A DNA stretch of 64,000 bases. It comes from an uncultured Muribaculaceae bacterium (GTDB lineage: Bacteria; Bacteroidota; Bacteroidia; Bacteroidales; Muribaculaceae). Within the stretch, counting starts at the first letter, position 1; each line of letters opens with the position of its first letter. The notes below the pieces were generated by a model that was given only the letters and a program-made list of their open reading frames with translations, was not told where the DNA came from and searched no databases. The stretch is from positions 1 through 64,000 of the forward strand of contig CAJTWH010000015.1 of the NCBI GenBank assembly GCA_910579995.1. Reading direction: 5' to 3'. Of the stretch, positions 52,489 through 60,116 are shown one piece after another. The position numbers and the translations under genes are program-made.

Positions 52489-54032
52489 TAGGCCAAGGTC
52501 TTGTTTCTAAAAATTATTTTATTTAAGAGGATTTGCAGTTTATCTTTAAAAAAGATCTGTTCATTTTTGGTCAGCCCGAACAGATAGATTGTCAGAACAA
52601 CACTCGCGGCTGAAAGGGGCGCAAGTATAAAAAATCTAAGAGTTGAGTCCGGCCAAAAATATGCTATCACAAGTGGTGCAATAAATGAGATGACCGAGAC
52701 TTTCAGGCATGGAACCATCACATCTCTTATAAAACTATGCCAATCATAAGTGGTAAGTCTCTGCAACGCTTTGAAGCGGAAGATTACCAGCGTAAAATAG
52801 ATAAATATGAATATCGGGTAAGAACTCCAAACGGGGGCTCCAAGTCGGTAAGCAATCCATGTTAAAGGGAAAACCATGAAGCCATAAAGAGACACCTCGA
52901 CAGTATATCTCTTTACATTTCCATTCGCTTGAATTATTCTGAATAAATTCTGGCTTGATGCAATAGACAGGGACTCAAACATCGTAAAGCACAGAAATAC
53001 ATCTGCCATCGGAGGAACGTCGACAAGCCATAACGAAAGCAATGTCTTTGCTTCAATACAAACCGGAACTATAAAAATATACATTAAGAACCATGTCATT
53101 TTTGAGGCACGATTGACAAGGGTATAACAATAATCATAGTCGCCTGCGGCATAAGATTTTGTTATCTGAGGCGTGAATGCTGTTGTAAAATTATTGACAA
53201 AACCTTGAACGCAACTATTAACAGTTGTGGCCACGCCCCTGGCTGCATTAAATGCTACTCCAAAAAAAACATTGATAAGCATATTAATGCCCTGGGTGTT
53301 TAATATCCATGCCGTGTTTCCGAATAGATTCCAACCGGAATATGAAGCCATTTCCTTAAGCAACTTAAGGTCTAACTTAAAGCGATAGCGCACCTCTTGA
53401 AAATTCCTATGACTGTAAAAGGCATAAAAAAGTGTCATTAGGATCTGTGCCACAGCCATTAGTGACACATAAAGTATCAACCTGTCCCTATCATACCACA
53501 TAATTATGTAGCAGATAAGAAGTTTTACTATAGCGTCAACAATGCTTGTCCAAGCATAAATCGACATGTGTTCGTGTGCAATGATACTCGAACCGTATGG
53601 TGTGGAGATAAGCCCGACAAATGTGGTCAGGACAGAACATTGAAGAACCCAATTTGCCGCAAACATTCGCCCTTCAGGGATGTTGGCAAATTCATTCAGG
53701 AACCAAACACCTCCAATCTCAAGAAAAACAACCGCAGCCAAACCCATCAGTATCTGAACGTTAGCTACCGTTGTAAATACGTTACGCATCTTGTCAAGAT
53801 TGCCTTCACCCAATGCATACGTTATATATCGGCTGCTGGCGGCAGAAGTAGTGCCGACTATCAGTGAAGAGAAGGCCACGATTCCACCCACTACATTTTG
53901 TATACCGTAATTGTCAATACCAAGAGCCTCAAGCATAACACGACCCGTATACAATCCCACAATCATCGTAATGAAAGTGCGGATATACAACATCATCGTA
54001 TTTTTAGCTATTCGCTTATTGCGTTCTTCCAT
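52488..54032 (-). CDS. wzx: Oligosaccharide flippase (Wzx, MATE/PST type)
   Basis: 514 residues with about 12-14 membrane helices (LYIRTFITMIVGLYTGRVML at the start, then LGIDNYGIQNVVGGIVAFSS). The 'Lx..NYGIQNVVGG' pattern is typical of Bacteroidota capsule flippases, which move the finished lipid-linked repeat unit to the periplasm. Overlaps the TPP enzyme by 1 base. First structural gene behind the regulator. Confidence 0.88.
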   Translation of the reverse strand: MEERNKRIAKNTMMLYIRTFITMIVGLYTGRVMLEALGIDNYGIQNVVGGIVAFSSLIVGTTSAASSRYITYALGEGNLDKMRNVFTTVANVQILMGLAAVVFLEIGGVWFLNEFANIPEGRMFAANWVLQCSVLTTFVGLISTPYGSSIIAHEHMSIYAWTSIVDAIVKLLICYIIMWYDRDRLILYVSLMAVAQILMTLFYAFYSHRNFQEVRYRFKLDLKLLKEMASYSGWNLFGNTAWILNTQGINMLINVFFGVAFNAARGVATTVNSCVQGFVNNFTTAFTPQITKSYAAGDYDYCYTLVNRASKMTWFLMYIFIVPVCIEAKTLLSLWLVDVPPMADVFLCFTMFESLSIASSQNLFRIIQANGNVKRYTVEVSLYGFMVFPLTWIAYRLGAPVWSSYPIFIFIYFTLVIFRFKALQRLTTYDWHSFIRDVMVPCLKVSVISFIAPLVIAYFWPDSTLRFFILAPLSAASVVLTIYLFGLTKNEQIFFKDKLQILLNKIIFRNKTLA

Positions 54033-54084
54033 GAATCAACTTTTGATATGGAAATTGGCTAAACCGAGGTTTAGGTTTCAATTT

Positions 54085-55470
54085 CTACACTCCCTCCAAG
54101 AGGTTTTCTTCTATCTGTAGTTCGAATTTTATGCCGTAGTCTTCGGAGAGGCGTACGTAGATTATGCGGGTGGGGAATCCGGTGGCGGGTTTGATGTCGT
54201 AGATTATGCCTGTGTAGCCGGCCATTATGCCGCCGGTTATGCGCACTTTGCGGCCGATTCCTACCGGTGCGCCTTTCACGACGTCGATTCTCATGTCGGA
54301 TGTAAAACTGCCGACGGCTCTTTGGAACATCGCCATCGCACTCGGCTCGATTATCGAATATTCGCTTTGTGCTCCGCTCCGGCGGTATGTCCATGCCACA
54401 TTCGCGGTCCGCACTATTTTGTCTATCGCAACGATATCGGTATTGCGCGTCCGCAGGAACACTATGTCGCGGATAAAAGGCACCGACTCTTTGACGATTT
54501 TCTTGCCTACTCTTTTTGCGACTTCTTTGGTAGGATAGAAATATTCTATTTTAACAAAGCTATCCGCTAAAGCGTCGCCTACAATCTGCTGCAGTTCTTC
54601 AAATGAGGACGACCGCCTCAGCTTAAGCGCATACCAGCGTTTTTTCACCGGGTAGCACCATTCCGCCACACATCTTTTTAATGCCATCTTTTGGCCGACC
54701 GACAAACCGGCGTCATCAAGGAACGACATGTAGCCGTATTCTTCAGGCACGATATCGACCGCCGACTTTATCTCGGCCAGGTCAAGCCCTGCCTCCCGAG
54801 CCATCGCTATCCACAAGGCCACTATTTTATCAGGCGTGTAATGTGATGTAAATCTCAACCCTCGCGACGACAGATATAATTCCAGATAGCGGTTGACTTC
54901 CTTTACCATCTGGGGCATTCGTTTGCGGCTCTGCCCGAGGTCAAAGACATATTTGCGCCGATGATGAAAGGCTGCCGTATCTATAATATCCTCAAGTTGC
55001 GGCACTACATCTTCATACTCATCTACAACGAGCGATATCGCGCCCTCTATATCTGACGAAGCATTGAAGAAAAGATAGAGAAAGAGAGCAAGCTCAGGGC
55101 GCTTCCGCGCATCCTCTACAAGAGTATTAAAAATCCGCTTAAATATCCGGCCCTGCGATTCTATCTCTTTCCTTGCCGGTGTATCCGTATAGCCTCGAAG
55201 ATTCTTTATTTGCTCAAAAGGCTCTACATCGCCGTCGTCTCCGGCGCGATACTCCTTATATATACAGCCAAGTTTCTCCACATATCTCTTGCGGCTCGCT
55301 TCCGTATTGCCCTTGTCTATCATCGTGACAAGCCATAGTTTCAGCGATTCATCAATAGTCAAGCCACGCTTATCACGCATGACTTGCATATACGACGCAA
55401 GCGATTTATACGTTATCGACGAATCTGACGTTTCTTCGAGCTTTATTGCAACAAACTCATCAAACGACAT
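54085..55470 (-). CDS. NusG/UpxY-type antiterminator fused to a tyrosine-recombinase-like N-terminal domain
   Basis: 461 residues. Residues about 279-385 form an NGN domain (KRWYALKLRRSSSFEELQQI) and 400-455 a KOW motif (IGRKVRITGGIMAGYTGIIY), as in UpxY proteins that let RNA polymerase read through capsule operons. UpxY is about 175-190 residues; this has 275 more at the N-terminus. That part resembles a phage-integrase core-binding domain (SRKRYVEKLGCIYKEY) and a catalytic-like fold (ELALFLYLFF; FTSHYTPDKIVALWIAMARE aligned to TSHxxRHxxAT). The first Arg and the HxxR Arg are missing, so recombinase activity is unlikely. No upxZ gene follows. Confidence 0.75.
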   Translation of the reverse strand: MSFDEFVAIKLEETSDSSITYKSLASYMQVMRDKRGLTIDESLKLWLVTMIDKGNTEASRKRYVEKLGCIYKEYRAGDDGDVEPFEQIKNLRGYTDTPARKEIESQGRIFKRIFNTLVEDARKRPELALFLYLFFNASSDIEGAISLVVDEYEDVVPQLEDIIDTAAFHHRRKYVFDLGQSRKRMPQMVKEVNRYLELYLSSRGLRFTSHYTPDKIVALWIAMAREAGLDLAEIKSAVDIVPEEYGYMSFLDDAGLSVGQKMALKRCVAEWCYPVKKRWYALKLRRSSSFEELQQIVGDALADSFVKIEYFYPTKEVAKRVGKKIVKESVPFIRDIVFLRTRNTDIVAIDKIVRTANVAWTYRRSGAQSEYSIIEPSAMAMFQRAVGSFTSDMRIDVVKGAPVGIGRKVRITGGIMAGYTGIIYDIKPATGFPTRIIYVRLSEDYGIKFELQIEENLLEGV

Positions 55471-55697
55471 ACAATATACTACTGGCCATCAGTCTGTTAT
55501 ACGGCAGACATCAGCGAACTTGGCACTTCTACCACAATATACTCAAATTCCCCCTTCCTTATTGCCCTGAGGCTCGAAAGAGGGTCTGAAATCCAATATG
55601 TTGCTGTGGATTCCACTTGCAGAAATGATTTGCAATCAGCGACAGTCCTATTAATCAAGCCCGACACAGCGGTCTCAGTACTTCGCTTTTGCGACTG
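55471..55697 (-). other. About 220-base leader of the capsule operon
   Basis: Transcribed from the promoter at 55698-55729 to the regulator ATG at 55470. A frame without ATG stays open from 55700 to 55497 (67 codons, ending ...VPSSLMSAV). Start would be TTG inside the promoter box, so it is not called as a gene. The leader may be the RNA contacted by the antiterminator, but no specific motif is proven. Confidence 0.4.
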
Positions 55698-55729
55698 CAA
55701 AGTTACTAATTTATCTTGAATCTCACAAA
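55698..55729 (-). promoter_or_regulatory. Promoter of the capsule operon
   Basis: On the minus strand TTTG (55726-55729), 20 bases, TAACTTTG (55698-55705): a strong match. Transcription starts near 55690. No inverted repeats flank it, so I see no sign of the phase-variable promoter inversion common in Bacteroides capsule loci. Confidence 0.75.
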
Positions 55730-55814
55730 TCCATGACCGTATTTCATTTTGACATCAACATCCTATCTTGCCAATTTTTCTTAAGGAATATGCTATAACT
55801 CAAAATCTTTTTTG

Positions 55815-55822
55815 TAACTTTG
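55815..55822 (+). promoter_or_regulatory. -7 element of the structured RNA
   Basis: TAACTTTG, full match to the -7 consensus; start near 55829. No clear TTG at -33. The divergent capsule promoter lies about 85 bases to the left. Confidence 0.6.
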
Positions 55823-55828
55823 CAGCCG

Positions 55829-56035
55829 ACAGATAAGTTTCTGTCTCGACATTTTTGACTCTTAAGAAGCGTTATGCTTATCTTGTAATTGGAAACGTAG
55901 GAAATTTTCATCAGCACAAGGATAGCATAGTGGTTCTCACGCGTATAGCGTGGGCAGCTATTGTTACATCTGTGCTAAAGGTTCTCCTACGACCTCCAAT
56001 TACGACGTGGCATAGTCAGCTCACGTTTTCTTTTT
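55829..56035 (+). ncRNA. Structured small RNA, candidate 6S RNA
   Basis: Nested pairings form one long interrupted rod: GTAATTGG/CCAATTAC (55885-55892 with 55996-56003), CGTAGGA/TCCTACG (55896-55902 with 55985-55991), AGCACA/TGTGCT (55913-55918 with 55971-55976), ATAGC/GCTAT (55922-55926 with 55957-55961) and CACGC/GCGTG (55938-55942 with 55948-55952). A 5' hairpin GACAGA/TCTGTC (55829-55844) comes first, and an ACGTG/CACGT stem with a T-run ends it. About 205 bases, a stem broken by bulges, and its own promoter resemble 6S RNA (the Bacteroidales-1 motif was later assigned to 6S). The 6S identity is inference; the folded RNA itself is well supported. Confidence 0.6.
56005..56035 (+). terminator. 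Terminator of the structured RNA
   Basis: ACGTG (56005-56009) pairs with CACGT (56022-56026), followed by TTTTCTTTTT. The short stem has a 12-base loop, so it is moderate in strength. It separates the RNA from the TonB-C gene that starts at 56077. Confidence 0.55.
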
Positions 56036-56076
56036 GTATCATTTCCGAAGAGCTGCCGGAAACAAAACTTAATGGT

Positions 56077-56721
56077 ATGAAGAAACTTCTTTTACTTTTG
56101 TTGTTTGTCATCCAAACCTGTTTTGTATTCGCACAAAACTGCTGCGAAAATGACATCACTTTCAAAGAAATCCAATTCCCGCTGACCGAGCAGGACACTG
56201 AAACAGTATTTTATTATTTCGACAACGAATGGATTGCGGGAGCCCGCCCGGATATGGTCGAAACCGACTCAATCTTAAAGATGGAAGTCAAAAACGATGA
56301 GTATGAAAACCGCGCGGTCTTCATTACTATCTCGTCGGAAAACCTCGAAAAATTAAAATCCGATGTAAAAGAAGCCACTAAAAATTTTTTGGCAGACTAT
56401 GACCCTATTTGTGAATTTCCCGGAGGTAATGGACTGTTCAAAGAATGGCTGGAGGCTAATATACAAATACCTGACGGATATAAAGGTAACGAAAGAGTCA
56501 TTGTCAGCTTCTACGTTCAGCCCGACGGCTCTGTCACCTACCCAAATATTGTTAGACCAAGCAAAAACGAAGCAGCCAATGCCGAGGCCATCAGGCTTGT
56601 AAATGCTCTGCCGAAATTCCGCGTCAAATTCTTTACACCAAAGAAACACCGCATAGGGTATACTTTGCCTATAACTTTCAAAGAGCCGGGGGCAATGCTT
56701 ATAAAAGGCAATCAAGAATAA
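56077..56721 (+). CDS. TonB C-terminal-domain protein
   Basis: 214 residues from the ATG at 56077, which opens a signal peptide (MKKLLLLLLFVIQTCFVFAQ). The longer frame from 55855 would code through the structured RNA and is rejected. C-terminal TonB_C-like fold (FPGGNGLFKEWLEANIQIPD ... VSFYVQPDGSVTYPNIVRPS), without the usual Pro-rich linker or N-terminal membrane anchor of TonB, so it is probably a periplasmic partner rather than energy-coupling TonB. Own promoter not obvious. Confidence 0.75.
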   Translation: MKKLLLLLLFVIQTCFVFAQNCCENDITFKEIQFPLTEQDTETVFYYFDNEWIAGARPDMVETDSILKMEVKNDEYENRAVFITISSENLEKLKSDVKEATKNFLADYDPICEFPGGNGLFKEWLEANIQIPDGYKGNERVIVSFYVQPDGSVTYPNIVRPSKNEAANAEAIRLVNALPKFRVKFFTPKKHRIGYTLPITFKEPGAMLIKGNQE

Positions 56722-56749
56722 TCTTTAAATAATACGCCCCACCTAACGG

Positions 56750-56788
56750 CCAAGCCGCCGATACCTCTGTCGGGTATCGGCGGCTTGG
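56750..56788. terminator. Bidirectional terminator between convergent genes
   Basis: CCAAGCCGCCGATACC (56750-56765) pairs perfectly with GGTATCGGCGGCTTGG (56773-56788), 16 bp. No long T-run, but the strength of the stem and its place between two convergent genes support termination. Confidence 0.75.
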
Positions 56789-56801
56789 TATATCTTAGAG
56801 C

Positions 56802-57773
56802 TTATTCTGCGCTGCTATAGTGCTTGAGAAGATTGTCGAGCACTGATTTCTTTACGGGGAAAGCGGTGCCGTGGCGTATGCCTTCGGGGAAGCTCACCTC
56901 ATCATTTATTTCAGTGAACTCATGGCCGCCGTCGGTGCTGCGCACAGCGCCATAGCGGTGCGAGGTATACATGTCGAAATACACATAGAGTGTGTCGCCT
57001 ACAAAGAGCGGAGCCGGACCTTCTGCCCAATAGTCGCCGGTGATGGGAGCCGACACTTCAGTCGGGAAACCTTTGTTGATATCATCTACGCGTGTAATGC
57101 GCAGGTTCTTCTCCGGAGGATTGGAATTCTCGTTTTTTACAACCATAATCAGGTCATTGCCGCCGGGCACTTTCGCAATCGCGGCGTCGATAACACTGAA
57201 GTCGGGATTAAACCACAATGTAGCCGGAGTGAATGTCTCGAAGTCGCGCGTGGTAGTCTCGTAGATACGGTGGTTCCACTGCTTCTCACGCTCGCTTGTA
57301 GCCACATACGAGTGACGGCCGGGAATTGTCGTGGCCCAGAAGATATGGTATGTGCTGTCGGGTGCGTTGTAATAGAGCTCCGGAGCCCAGCAATTGAGCG
57401 CTTCGGGTTCGTGAGTCATCACCGGTATGGCTTTTTGCTCCGACCAGTTTATCAGGTCGGGCGACGAGGCATAGCCGATTATCTGATCATTCCAGCTCGA
57501 AGTCCACACCATGTGGAAAGTTCCGTCGGGACCTTGGCAGATACTCGGGTCGCGCATAAGTTTGTCGTTGCCTACATTCGGTTTGAGCAGCGACTTGTTG
57601 TCGTTGATCGCAGTCCATTTAAGGCCGTCGTAAGAATACGCGAGGTGCAGGCCATCGCTTTGCCCTGTAAAGTAAGAGAAGAGATATACATCATCTTCCA
57701 CCACTTCTTTCTTCTCGGCACAGGCTCCCATGGCAAGCAGCAGACCTATGGCCGGTAGTAAAAATTTCTTCAT
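56802..57773 (-). CDS. GH43-like glycosidase, lipoprotein
   Basis: 323 residues. Lipobox signal MKKFLLPAIGLLLAMGAC. Five-bladed propeller motifs: FSYFTGQSDGLHLAYSYDGL, MRDPSICQGPDGTFHMVWTS, EALNCWAPELYY and WAEGPAPLFVGDTLYVYFDM; the MRDPS and WAPE blades are GH43-type. Probably removes arabinose, xylose or galactose from dietary glycans at the outer membrane. Separated from the GH78 gene upstream by the R3B repeat. Confidence 0.75.
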   Translation of the reverse strand: MKKFLLPAIGLLLAMGACAEKKEVVEDDVYLFSYFTGQSDGLHLAYSYDGLKWTAINDNKSLLKPNVGNDKLMRDPSICQGPDGTFHMVWTSSWNDQIIGYASSPDLINWSEQKAIPVMTHEPEALNCWAPELYYNAPDSTYHIFWATTIPGRHSYVATSEREKQWNHRIYETTTRDFETFTPATLWFNPDFSVIDAAIAKVPGGNDLIMVVKNENSNPPEKNLRITRVDDINKGFPTEVSAPITGDYWAEGPAPLFVGDTLYVYFDMYTSHRYGAVRSTDGGHEFTEINDEVSFPEGIRHGTAFPVKKSVLDNLLKHYSSAE

Positions 57774-57783
57774 GGTTTTATAC

Positions 57784-57911
57784 TATTTACTTAAGTTTTG
57801 CAAACGAAACTTGTTTATTCTGAGTTTAATAGATTTAAAAAGTTTAGATAAATCTGTATACATAAACTTTTTAAACTTCATAAACAGCGTTGAAAACGCT
57901 TTAAACTTGAA
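57784..57911 (-). repeat. R3 repeat, copy B
   Basis: On the minus strand, directly after the GH78 stop: TTCAAGTTTAAAGCG, hairpin AGCGTT-ttc-AACGCT, TTTATGAAGTTTAAAAAGTT, then TTATCTAAACTTTTTAAA and TTAAACTCAGAATAAAC. Homologous to copy A (4137-4225). The hairpin pair C-G in copy A is T-A here, a compensatory change. Lacks the 34-base hairpin that begins copy A. Confidence 0.7.
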
Positions 57912-60104
57912 TTATTTATTTTTGATTGTCACAGTATGAGTTCCGGCTCCAAGGCATTCTTTCCTGCCGGGCACGAACGCGCATGTGCCCTCAGGAACGG
58001 TTATCTGCGCCTTGACAGTATTCTTATTCCGACGCAGCGACACCTCAATCAAGCCAAACTGAGTGTCTACCGCAGCTTTGGCAGTTTTAAGGTCACCCAT
58101 ATCGGGATTGACAGCAAATGTCTTGAATCCGGGCGTCACAGGCTCTATACCGCATACTTTCTGACTCAGCAGTGTCAACGGGCCACCGCTCCAAGCATGG
58201 TTGAGAGTTCCGCCGCCGAAGCCTTCCTCGCCAATACCCCAGCCCTCGAAAAGTGTGGTGTAATCTTCGTAGGCAAGCATTTTGGCATAGCGGTCGCGCA
58301 TACGTGCGAGCGCAAGATCCGAACGCCCCATCTTGAACAAAGCCTCTAACACATATTTTTCCATATACGGGCTCGCATGTTTCTCCTCCACAAGCACTTC
58401 AATGAGCGCAGGATATTTATCTTCCGACGCAAGCCCCGACACCACCGCCATAGCCTGCGCGCGGTCGTCGGTAGCGCCTTTATACGACGGGGTGCGATAA
58501 GCGGTCCCATCCCAGAAGCGGCCGTCGAAAGCATTGCTTATCGAGTCCATTTTTGCCTGTATCATCCGGGCGTCGGCCTCCTTGCCGAGCAGCTGAGCAA
58601 ATTCATTCTCGGCTTTCAAGGCAAGGAAATACCAGCAGTTGTCAAGGATATCGATGTCGATATCCTCGCCCCAGTCGCCCCATTCCCAGTCGCCGGCGCG
58701 GTGTACTACGAGGCCTTCGCCGTCGAGCTCCCAGACATCATGAAGATACCGGAGCAGCGGCTCATAGATATCCGCCACAAACGAGCTGTCGGCGCTATAG
58801 AAATATTGGGTATAGAAACCATACCAGCCTACCGAGGCAAGCATCTGCAGCGGCAATTCACGGTTCCAGTTCACCGACGGTATCGGCGACGCTATCACGC
58901 CGCTGTCGCGCTGCCAGTTCATCAGCTCGTATATTCCTTTGCGTGCAAGCTGCCATGCCGAGGGCGAGAGAGCATAGAATGTCTCTCCGAGCTCATTGAC
59001 CTCATCGCCCCACCATTGCGCCCGCTCGCGGTCGGGACAATCCATATAATTGTCGCGCATGGTGATATAGAGCGTACGGGCCGAGCGCTTCCACAATTCG
59101 TTCAAGAACACGTCGTTGCACTCGAAAGAGCCTGTAAAATCAGTGTCATAGCCCGTCTCGCGGTATTTGAGGTCAATCACTTCCACGCCTTCCGGCACGA
59201 TATAGTACATCTCATGGCCGTTGATCCAGCCGAGACTCTCATATTCCTGCACACCATCGCGGGTTATATATTCAGCCCTCATATTCGCAGCAGAGCCACC
59301 CATATAGTTATCGGTGAGCATGTCGATTTTCACACCTGCCGGCGACTTCACCTTGAGCCAAGGCGTCACCTGAGCGTTATAAGGCAACTTACAGATAATG
59401 GTATCGCCACTCTGCCGGCGGCTCACATAGTCGCGCAGACCGCTGTTTTTCCATTGGGGTATAGGGCGCTCTACAAGCCGTCCGAAGGGCGAGCGCGAAG
59501 CGTCGGCGATATATACCGCATTAGCCATCTTTCCCTTGTAGTCAGGCATATACCAACCGCTGCGCTCTCGGCGTGCGTCGTAGCGTATATTGCTCTCAGG
59601 CAGGCGGTAATTTGGGTGAGGCGCCTCTGTGTCGCCGTAAGCGTCGTAAGGCACACATTTCCATGATGTGTCAGATACAATCTCAAGCTCGGGCGACAAA
59701 GCCTCAAAGAACAAGCCGGCCGTGCCGCTGCTCACATGCGAGAATCCGTTCTTGCCGAAATGCCAAACCAACAGTGCTATCGTATTCTCTCCTTTTTTAA
59801 GATAAGGAGCGATATCCACGCGGTCGAAATATGTTGCCTCGGGAGCCGGCCCACGTTTAAGACCACCCTCAAACACCACCGGCTCTCCATTTATCCACAG
59901 CCAATACTTACTGTCTACAGCAATATCAGCCATAAGTTCTGCCGGCAAATTGTCGGCATTTACTGTCGTGCGGTATATCAGCCAGCTGTTAGGCTTACTC
60001 TGGCAAGTTTCGCTGCCAATCCATACCGCTTTGCGCTCCCCTGCCCTGACTTGTACGGGCAGCAACAGGAGTAATGCGAGAATAATGTATGTGATGTTTT
60101 TCAT
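57912..60104 (-). CDS. GH78-like alpha-L-rhamnosidase
   Basis: 730 residues with signal peptide (ITYIILALLLLLPVQVRAG). N-terminal beta-sandwich (YLWINGEPVVFEGGLKRGPA; YFDRVDIAPYLKKGENTIA), then an (alpha/alpha)6 catalytic domain with the GH78 signature CPDRERAQWWGDEVNELGET and a C-terminal beta domain (GSAANM...). Cleaves terminal L-rhamnose. Stops short of the usual 900-1000 residues because the N-terminal D/N domains are reduced. Starts 12 bases after dnaB, so it may extend the dnaB operon. Confidence 0.85.
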   Translation of the reverse strand: MKNITYIILALLLLLPVQVRAGERKAVWIGSETCQSKPNSWLIYRTTVNADNLPAELMADIAVDSKYWLWINGEPVVFEGGLKRGPAPEATYFDRVDIAPYLKKGENTIALLVWHFGKNGFSHVSSGTAGLFFEALSPELEIVSDTSWKCVPYDAYGDTEAPHPNYRLPESNIRYDARRERSGWYMPDYKGKMANAVYIADASRSPFGRLVERPIPQWKNSGLRDYVSRRQSGDTIICKLPYNAQVTPWLKVKSPAGVKIDMLTDNYMGGSAANMRAEYITRDGVQEYESLGWINGHEMYYIVPEGVEVIDLKYRETGYDTDFTGSFECNDVFLNELWKRSARTLYITMRDNYMDCPDRERAQWWGDEVNELGETFYALSPSAWQLARKGIYELMNWQRDSGVIASPIPSVNWNRELPLQMLASVGWYGFYTQYFYSADSSFVADIYEPLLRYLHDVWELDGEGLVVHRAGDWEWGDWGEDIDIDILDNCWYFLALKAENEFAQLLGKEADARMIQAKMDSISNAFDGRFWDGTAYRTPSYKGATDDRAQAMAVVSGLASEDKYPALIEVLVEEKHASPYMEKYVLEALFKMGRSDLALARMRDRYAKMLAYEDYTTLFEGWGIGEEGFGGGTLNHAWSGGPLTLLSQKVCGIEPVTPGFKTFAVNPDMGDLKTAKAAVDTQFGLIEVSLRRNKNTVKAQITVPEGTCAFVPGRKECLGAGTHTVTIKNK

Positions 60105-60116
60105 GGTAGGTCAAGA

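Noticed and set aside
55497..55700. 67-codon leader ORF before the antiterminator
   Set aside because: No ATG, the only start is a TTG inside the -7 box, and open length at this GC is possible by chance.
55698..55860. Invertible capsule promoter
   Set aside because: I looked for inverted repeats on both sides of the promoter and saw none. An active recombinase gene is also missing here.
55855..56076. N-terminal extension of the TonB-C protein
   Set aside because: It would be translated through the paired arms of the structured RNA and lies before a clear signal peptide at 56077.
58377..59666. 429-codon plus-strand ORF over the GH78 gene
   Set aside because: It is antisense to a clear GH78 enzyme and shows no family motifs.
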